A DNA stretch of 64,000 nucleotides, taken from positions 372,001-436,000 of the forward strand of contig JADLAY010000034.1 of assembly GCA_020849765.1 (NCBI GenBank), given 5' to 3'. This stretch comes from Anaerolineae bacterium. Lineage in GTDB: Bacteria > Chloroflexota > Anaerolineae > Aggregatilineales > Phototrophicaceae. Shown here piece by piece: positions 23,864 through 32,681 of the stretch (position 1 is its first letter; each line of letters begins with the position of its first letter). The position numbers and the translations under genes are program-made. The notes beneath the pieces are model-generated. The model was not told where the DNA came from. It searched no databases and saw only the letters and a program-made list of their open reading frames with translations.

Positions 23864-25462
23864 TCAACGAACGCGCCCATACAGCCGCATGCCCATCCCA
23901 TAGAAGTCGGTCGGAATCTCGAACAACAGGTCGTAGTTGGTCGTGAAGGCAGCTTCATTTTCCAGCCCAAGCCGAACAAAGGCTTCCATGGTCACGAAAT
24001 ACTCCGGCGCGGCATCGAGAATGAGCTGTGGCGGAATCGCATAATTCTGGCCCTCGACGATCAACGACGGATCGACCGGGTAGTAACGGCTCAATTCCGG
24101 TGTCACCAAACCGACCGTATCGACAATCGTCGCGCCGGTGAAGTAGCCGATGGCGCCAATGTCCGCGGAAGCGACGCGCGTTTCGGCAGTGACTCCGTAG
24201 TCATCGCGAAGCATGGTTCCGATCTGCTGGTAGTACAACTCGATCTGATGCCACGCCATCGTTGGTGCCGGTCGGTCTGGCCCATGATCGGGATGTAGAG
24301 TCCAACCGCTGAGCATCCTCGCCGACCACCAGATCCCCATCAGCACGAACAGAACGGGTATCACAGGTCGCAATCGGCCTTTGAAGGCCTGACCAGCACA
24401 GAGCCACATGCCGCTCACGATACCCAGCATGAGCGCAGGCAATGGCGGTGCAAGATACCAACGAAACAGGAGCGGATTGGCGATAGCGAAGACGACGAAA
24501 TAGATCCACGGGTAGACGAGGAATGGCACCAGTCGCGGTAGCCGCCGCAGCGCCACTGCAACCGCGATCACGGTGAACAGCGCATAGATGATGCCGAGTG
24601 CGAGATTGAGGGGTGTAAAGACGTCAGTCTCATTGAAGGGCACGGCATAATGCTGGATCAAGCGCAGCAAGGCCGCGTCCGGCGGCAGCACATAGGCGAC
24701 GGTTTTTGCGGCGAGCGAATTTGGGAACGGCGATCCGAAATACGCCAGGCTGAAGATCGCCCAGGGCAGGAACACGAGGACGCAAGATAACCACGTGCGC
24801 CATGGCAGTCGTGCGAGCAGGCTGCCATGGTTGCGTCCTTTCAAGCGCTCGACTGCCTGCCAGCCCAGCAGTGGGGCAACCCACAGTAGACTGTCGATAC
24901 GCGTCAGAATCCCCAGTGCGATCAATAGGCCCAGAACAATGTCAGCCAAGCTCGAGGATCGATCTCGCGCCAGGACGAATACGGCGGTGGCGGACAGCAT
25001 CCACAAGATGTTGAGGCTGGTTTCCATGCCCCCAACAGCAAAAGTGACGCTGACCGGCGCTATGGCCCACAAACCCGCAGGGATGAAGCCAATCCAGGCA
25101 TTTCCCGTCAGCCGTCGTGTGAGCAGATACAATGCCAGAACATTCCCGGCATCCGCCAGTGCGCTGATGAGCATGGCATAGTGCGGGAAGTCTTGCTGCC
25201 CGGTCAGCACGCTGATCAGCGCCATCAGCAATGTAAATAGTGGAGTCGTGGTGCCGAGGGTGTGGACACCAGGGTTGTAAACAAAGCCCAGACCGTCGAC
25301 GATGTTGCGGCTGTAGCGGAAGGTGATGAACGCATCATCAATCGTGCGCGCATCGGGCAGAATCCGGGCAGCGACGGTCAGAAGCATCAACACGACCAGG
25401 ATAATCCAGGTCGTCATCTCCAAACGGCGATTGTCACTCGACATGAATCCGGCACTGCTCAC
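23864..25462 (-). CDS. GT-C membrane glycosyltransferase, AftB/ArnT-like
   Basis: The 532-residue protein has an N-terminal helix and about ten further membrane helices, then a C-terminal periplasmic part. The first external loop has DARTIDDAFITFRYSRN and GLGFVYNPGVH, the pattern of GT-C enzymes using lipid-phosphate sugars, with the paired aspartates as catalytic candidates. The IDDAFITFRY form is the one seen in arabinofuranosyltransferase-like proteins. The C-terminal part (VASADIGAIGYFTGATIVDTVG) fits the soluble domain of such enzymes. I use the GTG at 25462, since GGAG lies 6 nt upstream; an ATG at 25444 is the alternative. Donor and acceptor are unknown. It is likely involved in cell-envelope polysaccharide or glycoprotein. 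Confidence 0.8.
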   Translation of the reverse strand: MSSAGFMSSDNRRLEMTTWIILVVLMLLTVAARILPDARTIDDAFITFRYSRNIVDGLGFVYNPGVHTLGTTTPLFTLLMALISVLTGQQDFPHYAMLISALADAGNVLALYLLTRRLTGNAWIGFIPAGLWAIAPVSVTFAVGGMETSLNILWMLSATAVFVLARDRSSSLADIVLGLLIALGILTRIDSLLWVAPLLGWQAVERLKGRNHGSLLARLPWRTWLSCVLVFLPWAIFSLAYFGSPFPNSLAAKTVAYVLPPDAALLRLIQHYAVPFNETDVFTPLNLALGIIYALFTVIAVAVALRRLPRLVPFLVYPWIYFVVFAIANPLLFRWYLAPPLPALMLGIVSGMWLCAGQAFKGRLRPVIPVLFVLMGIWWSARMLSGWTLHPDHGPDRPAPTMAWHQIELYYQQIGTMLRDDYGVTAETRVASADIGAIGYFTGATIVDTVGLVTPELSRYYPVDPSLIVEGQNYAIPPQLILDAAPEYFVTMEAFVRLGLENEAAFTTNYDLLFEIPTDFYGMGMRLYGRVR

Positions 25463-25480
25463 CCGGAACTCCGGCGGATT

Positions 25481-25500
25481 AGTAACTAGAAGCTGTTACT
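25481..25500. promoter_or_regulatory. inverted repeat upstream of the GT-C gene
   Basis: AGTAAC (25481-25486) and GTTACT (25495-25500) form a perfect dyad with an 8-nt spacer, 18 bp upstream of the GTG start. It overlaps a second, looser dyad, GCTGT/ACAGC. It may be an operator. Confidence 0.3.
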
Positions 25501-25562
25501 ACAATACAGCCGGTCAGACGGGCATTCGATAAACGATGTCCCCAGCGTGCCAATCTGATAGC

Positions 25563-26837
25563 TTAACCGTGAGTGGCCATGTCGCGGCGACGCTCGATTT
25601 CCGTGCGGACGCGCGAGATGAACGACGGGATGTGCGGTGCTGCGCGCCCCCCACCCAGGGCCTGGATCAGCCGTTCAAGCGTATCCGCCAGCAGTTCGAG
25701 CACGTAAGGTGAGTCCACTGGCGCCACATCCAGCACCGACTGGAGCGCTTCTTCCGCCTGAGGGATCTTGCCCAGGGCGAGCTGCGCCGTCAGCAAATCC
25801 GCGTGCGCCCAATAGTTATCGACCTCAGCCTGAGTTTCGCCACGCGCCAGGCGTTCGACGCGCCGGTAGGTCGTCAGCATCTTGTCGCGATTAGAAGTCT
25901 GCATGTAAAGCAGCGCCAGATTGCTGAAGGGATAAGAAGAATGCGGTGTCACTTCGGCGGCGCGCTCGTAGGCACGGATGGCTTCGTCAACCTGATTCCG
26001 GCGCCGGTAGAGACCGCCGAGCGACCCCCACCACGACTCGCCGTCATCGTCGACGAGCTTAGGTGAACGGCGCAGCGCTTCGAGCAAGCGCCCTTCCGCC
26101 TGATTGAGCATTTCCTCACGCTCGACCCCGGCTTCCATCTTTTCTGCAATGCGCCGGTAAACATAGCCCAGCGCCGCCAGCGCGGGTGCGAAGCCCGGCT
26201 CGATCTCCAACGCATGAGTCAGATGATAGCGCGCCTCGTCGAGCAGCCCCGACTGCGTACTGACGTAGCCGAGACGCAGATGGGTAACGGGATTCTGATC
26301 GTCGAGTTCGAGCGCGCGACGGTAGGTGTCCATCGCGCCCTGGAAATCCTGCGCACGGTACTGGCGTTCGCCCAACGGCAGCAGCGACAGCGCCAGCGTC
26401 GCCTGGCTCAATTCACGATGCTGCAGCGAGGCATTGGTGGCAATCGAGGATTCGAGATCCTCTTTCATGGCGTCGAGTTCGCGCTCTTTGGTCTCGATCT
26501 CTTCCTCGAAGCGTTCTCGTGCTTTTTGCAGTTCCGCCTGCGCCGAGAACAAACGGATGACACCGAAGGCCGCCAGCAAACCACCACCGACCGTGACGAG
26601 GAAGCCGATCGCTTCGAAGATGCCGAGCATATTGAAGGCGATGTCGAGCGCCCGATCCGAGTCCTCGCCGCGCTCCTTAATCTCGTTCAGCAGGCGCTGA
26701 GCCTCGTCCAACTGCGCTTGCAGATCGGCGGGCTGAGCCGGTGTCGGCACGGGCGTTGCCGACGGTTCTTGAGCCAGGGCAATTCCGGGCAATGACAGCA
26801 ATAAGATAACGGCGGTTATCACAAGCCAGCGACGCAT
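25563..26837 (-). CDS. membrane-anchored TPR protein
   Basis: The 424-residue protein starts with a signal-like hydrophobic stretch (WLVITAVILLLSLPG), a Pro/Thr-rich spacer and a short helix, then a second membrane helix (about 72-95, FEAIGFLVTVGGGLLAAFGVI). A charged coiled coil follows (about 96-138, ELQKARERFEEEIETKERE). The rest, from about 150, is tetratricopeptide repeats (YRRALELDDQNP, YHLTHALEIEPGFAPALA, YERAAEVTPHSSYPFSN). TPR domains bind partner proteins. The gene lies 20 bp after the SLOG-domain gene on the same strand, so the two are probably one operon. Its topology would place the TPR part on one side of the membrane, most likely cytosolic. Confidence 0.75.
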   Translation of the reverse strand: MRRWLVITAVILLLSLPGIALAQEPSATPVPTPAQPADLQAQLDEAQRLLNEIKERGEDSDRALDIAFNMLGIFEAIGFLVTVGGGLLAAFGVIRLFSAQAELQKARERFEEEIETKERELDAMKEDLESSIATNASLQHRELSQATLALSLLPLGERQYRAQDFQGAMDTYRRALELDDQNPVTHLRLGYVSTQSGLLDEARYHLTHALEIEPGFAPALAALGYVYRRIAEKMEAGVEREEMLNQAEGRLLEALRRSPKLVDDDGESWWGSLGGLYRRRNQVDEAIRAYERAAEVTPHSSYPFSNLALLYMQTSNRDKMLTTYRRVERLARGETQAEVDNYWAHADLLTAQLALGKIPQAEEALQSVLDVAPVDSPYVLELLADTLERLIQALGGGRAAPHIPSFISRVRTEIERRRDMATHG

Positions 26838-26857
26838 GTCAGCCCCCTATTCCCGGT

Positions 26858-27673
26858 TCATGCCTCAAAATAATGCGCTAATCGTTCACGGAAAGCCGCA
26901 GCCCCCTGGCTGATGGGAAAGAAGTCTACATCGGCGGCCAGGATAGCGGCGAACTCTTCTTCGGAATCTTCAGGCAGCGTGCCGGTGCGCTTGGCTTCGG
27001 CCAGTTCGTCGGCAAAGCGTCCACTGCCTTCGAGTACCAGGATGGGAAACACCATCTGCCCCGACGCCGAGCGCATGTAGACCTCGTGGCGCACGACCTG
27101 CCCGCCGTTGATCACGATGCCGAGCGCGGAATTGCGGCGATCCAAACTGATCGCCGTCGCCAACATAGCGATGGTGTGTGATTCGTCGCCGAACTCATCG
27201 CCGTCGGTCAGGACGAAATGGGTGTGCGAACTATCCAGGTGGGCAGCACGTTCACCACCACCTGAGCCAGGGTACGAGACCTGCGACTCTGGCGCAACGC
27301 CGATGAGGGGAAAAGCCGCTCCCGCCTGCTCACGCGCCGCCCCAATCTGCGCCATGACGCCCGAATCGGTCCCGCCGTCGATCACCGTGATCTGACGTTC
27401 GTCGGCAAAGCGCACCAATCCGTCTTCGATCAGTTTCTTCGTATCTTCCAGCGCGTCATCCTCCATCAGGCCTGCGCCGCCCATGATGAAGATGATCGGC
27501 CCCGGCTTCAGATCGAGCACGCCCAGGATACTCTCCGGATCGCCATAGAGCGGCACACGCACCGCCAGCGCTTGATCGCCTGTCTCAAAAGTGACCGTGA
27601 AAGGTTTGTAATGCTGCCGCTCCGCAGAGGCAGCAAAGTCTGAGTCGGGGGATAAGAAGCGTCGTATAGGCAT
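26858..27673 (-). CDS. SLOG-superfamily (LSDAT) ligand-binding domain protein
   Basis: The 271-residue protein is almost entirely a Rossmann-like SLOG domain of the LSDAT type, related to the N-terminal domain of TRPM channels. The glycine-rich signature is IIFIMGGAGLMED, followed by VIDGGTDSGVMAQIG, PLIGVAPESQVSYPGSGG, DSSHTHFVLTDGDEFGDESH and GIVINGGQVVRHEVY. SLOG domains are predicted to bind nucleotide-derived ligands, and some are nucleotide-processing sensors of biological conflict systems. The start at 27673 is set by AAGGAG 11 nt upstream; the longer frame has no domain content. No enzyme or pore domain is fused, so it probably acts with a partner. The TPR membrane protein gene follows within 20 bp. 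Confidence 0.82.
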   Translation of the reverse strand: MPIRRFLSPDSDFAASAERQHYKPFTVTFETGDQALAVRVPLYGDPESILGVLDLKPGPIIFIMGGAGLMEDDALEDTKKLIEDGLVRFADERQITVIDGGTDSGVMAQIGAAREQAGAAFPLIGVAPESQVSYPGSGGGERAAHLDSSHTHFVLTDGDEFGDESHTIAMLATAISLDRRNSALGIVINGGQVVRHEVYMRSASGQMVFPILVLEGSGRFADELAEAKRTGTLPEDSEEEFAAILAADVDFFPISQGAAAFRERLAHYFEA

Positions 27674-27808
27674 TTGCGCACAATCTCCTTCTGCTGAGCG
27701 CGCCAATAGCTCAGCACACGCTGCATATAGTGACAGAATACAGCGCATCCAGGCCCTATGTGCCCTAAGAAAGGGGGTGATGTTAGCTGAGAACCTTACC
27801 GCGAGTTG

Positions 27809-27814
27809 TATAAT
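27809..27814 (+). promoter_or_regulatory. predicted -10 box of mutY
   Basis: TATAAT on the plus strand, 36 bp before the mutY start. The -35 region is weak. It sits in the 176-bp divergent region shared with the SLOG gene. Confidence 0.4.
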
Positions 27815-27849
27815 CGCGCCAAGCGGCAATCTGAGTATGGCTGAATGAT

Positions 27850-28941
27850 ATGTCTCCAAGCAGCTCGTTCGCGGCCGATTTGCTGGGCTGGTACGACGGC
27901 AACGGCGTTGAGATGCCCTGGCGCGGCGCGGGTAATCCTTATCACACCTGGCTGAGCGAGATCATGCTCCAACAAACCCAGGTCGAGACGGTCACCGCCT
28001 ATTTCAAGCGCTTCCTCGACGCCTACCCGGACGTCAGCACCCTGGCAGCGGCGCCACTGGACGACGTGCTCAAGCTGTGGGAAGGCCTGGGCTATTACAG
28101 CCGCGCCCGCAATCTGCATCGCACGGCGCAGCAGATCATCAGCAAGTTCGGCGGGAAGTTCCCGCACGACGTGGACAGTCTACAAGAGCTGCCCGGCATC
28201 GGGCGTTATACCGCGGGCGCCATCAGCAGCATCGCTTTTGGCGCCCGCACGCCCGTCGTCGATGGCAACGCGATCCGCGTCCTGACGCGCGTCGAGGACA
28301 TCGCCGACGACGTGGCCCGTCCCGCGACTCAGGCGCGCTTGTGGGCGCTGGCGGAAGCCTATCTGCCGCAAAAGCGGGCTGGAGAATACAATCAGGCGCT
28401 CATGGATCTGGGGCGCTTGATCTGCAAGCCGCGCAAGCCGCTGTGCGAGACCTGCCCGGTACGCAGCCACTGCAAGGCCTATGCGCACGGCACCCAACTG
28501 GAGCGCCCGGTGAAAGCCGCCCGCCGCGCGACACCGCATTATGACGTGACTGCGGGCATCATCTGGAATACAGGCGGCGAGCTGCTGATTGCTCAGCGCC
28601 CGCTCGACGGCCTGTTGGGCGGCTTGTGGGAATTCCCTGGCGGCAAGCAGGAATCCGGCGAAACGCTGGAGGAATGCCTACGCCGCGAACTGCGCGAAGA
28701 GCTTGACATAGACGTCGAAGTCGGCGAACTCTTCACGCGCGTGCGCCACGGATTCACCCATTTCAAGATCACGCTGCACGCCTTCACCTGTCATTACCGG
28801 GGTGAGCGAGATAGTCCAAAAGCGCTCGGCGTTCATACCTGGGCCTGGGTCACGCCCGATGCGCTGGATAAGTACAGCTTCGGCAAGGCGGATCGTCTGG
28901 TCATCACTGAGCTGAATAAACGGCCGACTTTGCTGCTCTAG
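27850..28941 (+). CDS. mutY: A/G-specific adenine DNA glycosylase
   Basis: MutY removes adenine paired with 8-oxoguanine. The 363-residue protein has catalytic Glu46 (QQTQVETV) and Asp139 (VVDGNAIRV), a helix-hairpin-helix LPGIGRYTAGA (114-124), and the [4Fe-4S] cysteines Cys192, Cys199, Cys202 and Cys208 in CX6CX2CX5C spacing. The C-terminal NUDIX-like domain, which recognises 8-oxoG, includes GLWEFPGGKQESGE followed by RRELREEL. All features are present, so it should be active. It is divergent from the SLOG/TPR pair and no other repair gene is adjacent. Confidence 0.97.
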   Translation: MSPSSSFAADLLGWYDGNGVEMPWRGAGNPYHTWLSEIMLQQTQVETVTAYFKRFLDAYPDVSTLAAAPLDDVLKLWEGLGYYSRARNLHRTAQQIISKFGGKFPHDVDSLQELPGIGRYTAGAISSIAFGARTPVVDGNAIRVLTRVEDIADDVARPATQARLWALAEAYLPQKRAGEYNQALMDLGRLICKPRKPLCETCPVRSHCKAYAHGTQLERPVKAARRATPHYDVTAGIIWNTGGELLIAQRPLDGLLGGLWEFPGGKQESGETLEECLRRELREELDIDVEVGELFTRVRHGFTHFKITLHAFTCHYRGERDSPKALGVHTWAWVTPDALDKYSFGKADRLVITELNKRPTLLL

Positions 28942-29045
28942 CTGCCGGGTGAATGCTGCAATCTCCATCCCATCATCCGAACGGCTAATGGTCGACGCTC
29001 GTCTGCGGTTACACTCTTTTTACAAATTCGCTCTCATCCCCGGCA

Positions 29046-29074
29046 TTCCCACCCCATGAGGCGCACGTTATAAT
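29046..29074 (+). promoter_or_regulatory. predicted promoter of the GldA/F/G-DUF4340 operon
   Basis: TTCCCA (29046-29051) and TATAAT (29069-29074) are separated by 17 bp. The transcript would have a leader of about 90 nt. The stretch 28942-29170 holds nothing else apart from the hairpin at 29136-29152. Confidence 0.45.
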
Positions 29075-29135
29075 GCGTCAGGTTAAACCCGCGACACAGC
29101 TCGAACCGATATTTTTCTTTCGCTGCTTCGCTAAT

Positions 29136-29152
29136 CCGGTGCGGCTAACCGG
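29136..29152 (+). promoter_or_regulatory. leader hairpin before the GldA-like start
   Basis: CCGGT and ACCGG pair with a 7-nt loop, ending 18 nt before the ATG at 29171. The ribosome binding site GGGGAG lies immediately after the stem. A role in regulating translation is possible. Confidence 0.3.
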
Positions 29153-29170
29153 AATGGGGAGAAACGCCAC

Positions 29171-30139
29171 ATGATTGAAGTTCAGAATCTAACCAAACGT
29201 TATGGCGAGGTGCTAGCGATCAACGGTGTCTCGTTCACGGCGCAGCCGGGGCAAGTGACCGGTTTTCTCGGCCCGAACGGCGCCGGGAAGACGACCACCA
29301 TGCGCATCCTGACCGGCTTCATGCCGCCGACGGATGGCAAGGCCACGGTCGCTGGCTACGACGTGTTCGAACAGAGCATGGACGTACGCAAACGCGTCGG
29401 CTACCTGCCGGAGAACGTCCCGCTCTACCGCGATATGACCGCCCGCGACTACCTGAGCTACATCGGCGAGATCCGAGGCGTCAAGAATCGCAAGGCGCGC
29501 GCTGAGGAAGTGCTGGAACGCGTCGGTCTGCTGACGCGGGCCAACAGCCGCATCCGCACCCTGTCCAAAGGTATGCGCCAGCGCGTCGGCTTAGCGCAGG
29601 CCTTGATGCACAATCCCCCGGTGCTGATCCTGGACGAGCCGACCATCGGCCTCGACCCACTCCAGGTGCTTGAACTGCGCGACCTCGTCCGCGACCTGGG
29701 CCACGATCACACCGTTTTGTTCAGCACCCACATCCTGTCAGAAGCGGAGCAGGTCTGCGATAACGTGATCATCATCAACCAGGGTCACATCATCGCCGAA
29801 GGCTCGCCCGCGGGGCTGCGCTCCGAACTGGAACGCGGCGGTCGTGTGCTGGCGCGTATCGACGGCAATCTGGAGCAGGCGCTCGTCACCGTGCAGAACG
29901 TGCCGGGAATCGCGAGCGCAGTCATCCAGATGGACGGCATCGTCGCCACCCCGACCAATCACGACGACCCGCGCCCACTCATCGCCCAGGCGCTGATCGA
30001 AAAGGGCTTCAAACTACTCGAACTACGACCGCTGGCGATCAACCTGGAAGAAATCTTCCTCGAATTGACCCGCCACGAACGCGAAGCACTGGCAGTAGAA
30101 CCGGACACAATCGAAGAAAGTGAGGCGGTTTCCTCATGA
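29171..30139 (+). CDS. ABC transporter ATP-binding protein, GldA/CcmA-like
   Basis: The 322-residue ATPase has Walker A GPNGAGKTTT (about 34-43), signature LSKGMRQRVGLAQAL, Walker B PPVLILDEPTIGLDP and the switch histidine in STHILSEAEQ. It belongs to the ABC-2 export group. The roughly 90-residue C-terminal extension after the ATPase (about 225-322) is typical. The next genes encode an ABC-2 permease, a GldG-like protein and a DUF4340 protein, a conserved set. GldA/F/G proteins are known from gliding Bacteroidota, but this set also occurs in non-gliding bacteria, where the exported substrate is unknown. The next gene overlaps by 4 bp (ATGA). Confidence 0.93.
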   Translation: MIEVQNLTKRYGEVLAINGVSFTAQPGQVTGFLGPNGAGKTTTMRILTGFMPPTDGKATVAGYDVFEQSMDVRKRVGYLPENVPLYRDMTARDYLSYIGEIRGVKNRKARAEEVLERVGLLTRANSRIRTLSKGMRQRVGLAQALMHNPPVLILDEPTIGLDPLQVLELRDLVRDLGHDHTVLFSTHILSEAEQVCDNVIIINQGHIIAEGSPAGLRSELERGGRVLARIDGNLEQALVTVQNVPGIASAVIQMDGIVATPTNHDDPRPLIAQALIEKGFKLLELRPLAINLEEIFLELTRHEREALAVEPDTIEESEAVSS

Positions 30140-30945
30140 CAGATGCTCCCATGATCCATTCCGAATCGACGCATCACCTGTCCGAGGACGTATCCACAGG
30201 CGGCGCACTGCCTTTCTGGGCGGTGTTCAAACGCGAAGTCGCGCTCTACTTCCGCTCGCCGGTCGCTTACGCCATCGCCTTCGCGCTCTTCTTCTTCTTG
30301 AGTCTCGTCTTTAATGGCTACCTGGCCCAGGCCAACCAGCGCGCCCCCGCCCAACCGTCACTGATCCCGAATCTGGTTACTTTCCTGCTCTTCCTGATCG
30401 GCCCGCTGCTGACGATGCGCCTGATCGCCGAGGAAACGCGCGAAGGCACACTGGAAGTGCTGATGACGCTGCCGATGGGCGAATGGCATTTCATCCTGGG
30501 CAAATTCCTGGCCGCGTGGGCTTACTACACGGTGCTGGTCATTATCTCGCTGGTCTACCAGTTCGTCTGGTCGCAGGTGGGCGTCCCCGATCAAGGGGTC
30601 GCGCTCGGCGCCTACCTGGGGGCCTGGCTCTATGGCGGCGCAGTGCTGGCGGTCTGCATGATCTGGACGGCGGTCACGGAAGATCAGATCGTGGCGGCAT
30701 TCTTGAGCGCGGCAACGGTGCTCGTGCTCTACCTGGCGGACATTGCCGCCAGCGCGCTGGCCGCACAGCCAAATCTGGGTCTGGTGGCCGAAATCCTGCG
30801 CGAACTCGGCCTGCAAGCTCATTACGGCAGCACCCTTGCCGTCGGTGTCCTGCGCCTGCACGACATTCTCTACTTCATTTTCATCATCATCGGCGCGCTG
30901 TTCATCACGACGCGCATCGTGGAAACGCGACGTTGGAGAGCGTAA
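30136..30945 (+). CDS. ABC-2 permease, GldF-like
   Basis: The 269-residue protein has about six membrane helices, beginning at VAYAIAFALFFFLSLVFNGYLA (cut here). The cytoplasmic segment AEETREGTLEVLMTLPMGEW is the conserved coupling loop of the ABC-2 permease family (LIAEETREGTLE). The C-terminal helices end at residues 250-262 (FIFIIIGALFITTRI). The start overlaps the stop of the ATPase gene (ATGA), giving translational coupling, and 3 bp separate it from the GldG-like gene. With the ATPase it forms the membrane channel of the exporter. Confidence 0.9.
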   Translation: MTDAPMIHSESTHHLSEDVSTGGALPFWAVFKREVALYFRSPVAYAIAFALFFFLSLVFNGYLAQANQRAPAQPSLIPNLVTFLLFLIGPLLTMRLIAEETREGTLEVLMTLPMGEWHFILGKFLAAWAYYTVLVIISLVYQFVWSQVGVPDQGVALGAYLGAWLYGGAVLAVCMIWTAVTEDQIVAAFLSAATVLVLYLADIAASALAAQPNLGLVAEILRELGLQAHYGSTLAVGVLRLHDILYFIFIIIGALFITTRIVETRRWRA

Positions 30946-30948
30946 ACC

Positions 30949-32640
30949 ATGAATGATCAAACCCCCAACACGACACCTGAAACAAACCACGAACAAGAAC
31001 CGTTCATTCCGCCGAGCTATTTGCTCATCCTGGCGATCATCGGCTTCGCCGCCGCGCTGATCGTCTTGCTCACCCAACCGTCGTTCGGTGTGGTGGGCTG
31101 GGGCAGCCTCGTCTTCGGCGCCATTCTGTTCGTCGGCTGGCTCTTGATGGCGCCCAAGAACGGCGTCAGCCCGATCCGCGGACGCACCCTTCGTTATGGC
31201 GGCACCAGCGTGATCATCACGATCCTCTTCCTGGTCGCCCTCGGCGCGCTGTACGTGGTGGCGCGCGGCCTGAACCTGCGCCAGGACTTGACGGAAAGCG
31301 ACGAGTTTTCACTGAGCGCGGAGTCGCGCCAGGCGATGGAGCTGCTGGGTGCCGACCCGACCGCGCCGAGCGTCCGCCTGTTGGCCTTCTACGGCTTCGA
31401 CCAGTCGGGCGACCGCGACCGTGACACCCTGCTGTTTGACGAATACACGGAAGCCAGCAACGGCAAGGTCAGCTACCAATTCCTCGATCCGGATCTCGAT
31501 CTCCAGATTGCCGATCAATACGGCGTCACCCGTTCGGGCGCCGTCGCCGTGGTCCCACTCAAAGATGGTGAGCCGGACGTCGAAAATGCCGAGACCATGT
31601 CGTTCCTCGACCAGGGCACGCTGACCAACGACATTTTGAAGGTCGCAGCGCAGGGTAATTTTGCCGCTTACTTCCTGGTCGTCGACGACGGCATGAGCGA
31701 CTCGATGAGCCTGATCAAGCAAACGCTGACGACGACGTTCGATTGGGCGGTGCGCGATCTGCCGCTGTCGCAGTTGACCTCGCCCGAAGCGGAATTCAGA
31801 TTGGGCGACCCGGCACATGATGGCGAAGTCGTCGTCATCCCTGGCGGGCGGCGTCCGCTTTCGCCGGATGAACTGCAAGATCTCGAAAACTACGTCAACA
31901 ATGGCGGTGACCTGATCATCTTTGCCGGCGGCATCTTCAACGAAGATCAGGAGTCCTTGGCGACTGACCCGGCGCTGAACGACTACCTATCGAGCAACTT
32001 TGGTCTCAGCTTCAACAAGGACCTGGTGATCGATCAGGTGCAAGCCTTCCGCAGGCCGCAGACGCCGGTCGTCACGAACCTGGATTCGCAGAGTTTCATC
32101 ACCAACAACAACATCCTGCCGAATGGTGCGGTCGTCTTCGACCTGACCAATTCGATCGCAGTGTCAGATACGCTTCCGGATAACGTCAATGTCAGTCGTC
32201 TGGCGCAAACCAGCCCGGATTCCTACACCAAGACCGATATCACCAGCCTGCTGAGCGGCGATCCGGATGCGCTGACCAAGACTGATGCCGATGCAAGCGG
32301 CCCGTTTGTCGTCGCGGCTTCGGCGGAAAACACACAGACAGGCGCACGCATTGTCCTGTTCGGCAGTGTTTCGCCCGCGCTGGATGCGATTGCCCAGCTT
32401 TCGGATCAGACCAGCCTGGATATGTCGTTCAACAGCTTGATCTGGACGACACAGTTCAACGACTTCTTCCAGAGCATCAACATTCCGCAGCAGCAGCGCC
32501 CACAGGATGCCTTCTTCGTCGCCAGCCAACAGCAACTGCGCAATTTCAGTTTCCTGACGCAGTGGCTGCTGCCGTTCGGCATTCTCGCCCTCGGCGGGTT
32601 GGTATTGTGGAGCCGCCGCGAACGTCGACGTGAGGCTTAG
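30949..32640 (+). CDS. GldG-like ABC-associated membrane protein
   Basis: The 563-residue protein has three N-terminal membrane helices (about 22-42, 47-66 and 81-104), a large extracytoplasmic region and one C-terminal helix (FLTQWLLPFGILALGG). The external region starts with DLTESDEFSLSAESRQAMEL, the recurring motif of the GldG/ABC-type uncharacterised transport family (PF09822-like), in which DLT-x-x-x-x-SLS is typical. Further motifs are GEVVVIPGGRRPLS and NNGGDLIIFAGG. It follows the permease by 3 bp and precedes the DUF4340 gene by 41 bp. It is thought to couple the exporter to an extracytoplasmic process; its ligand is unknown. Confidence 0.9.
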   Translation: MNDQTPNTTPETNHEQEPFIPPSYLLILAIIGFAAALIVLLTQPSFGVVGWGSLVFGAILFVGWLLMAPKNGVSPIRGRTLRYGGTSVIITILFLVALGALYVVARGLNLRQDLTESDEFSLSAESRQAMELLGADPTAPSVRLLAFYGFDQSGDRDRDTLLFDEYTEASNGKVSYQFLDPDLDLQIADQYGVTRSGAVAVVPLKDGEPDVENAETMSFLDQGTLTNDILKVAAQGNFAAYFLVVDDGMSDSMSLIKQTLTTTFDWAVRDLPLSQLTSPEAEFRLGDPAHDGEVVVIPGGRRPLSPDELQDLENYVNNGGDLIIFAGGIFNEDQESLATDPALNDYLSSNFGLSFNKDLVIDQVQAFRRPQTPVVTNLDSQSFITNNNILPNGAVVFDLTNSIAVSDTLPDNVNVSRLAQTSPDSYTKTDITSLLSGDPDALTKTDADASGPFVVAASAENTQTGARIVLFGSVSPALDAIAQLSDQTSLDMSFNSLIWTTQFNDFFQSINIPQQQRPQDAFFVASQQQLRNFSFLTQWLLPFGILALGGLVLWSRRERRREA

Positions 32641-32681
32641 AACCTGCGGTAGTTGAAACACGATAAGGAGATAGATCGACC

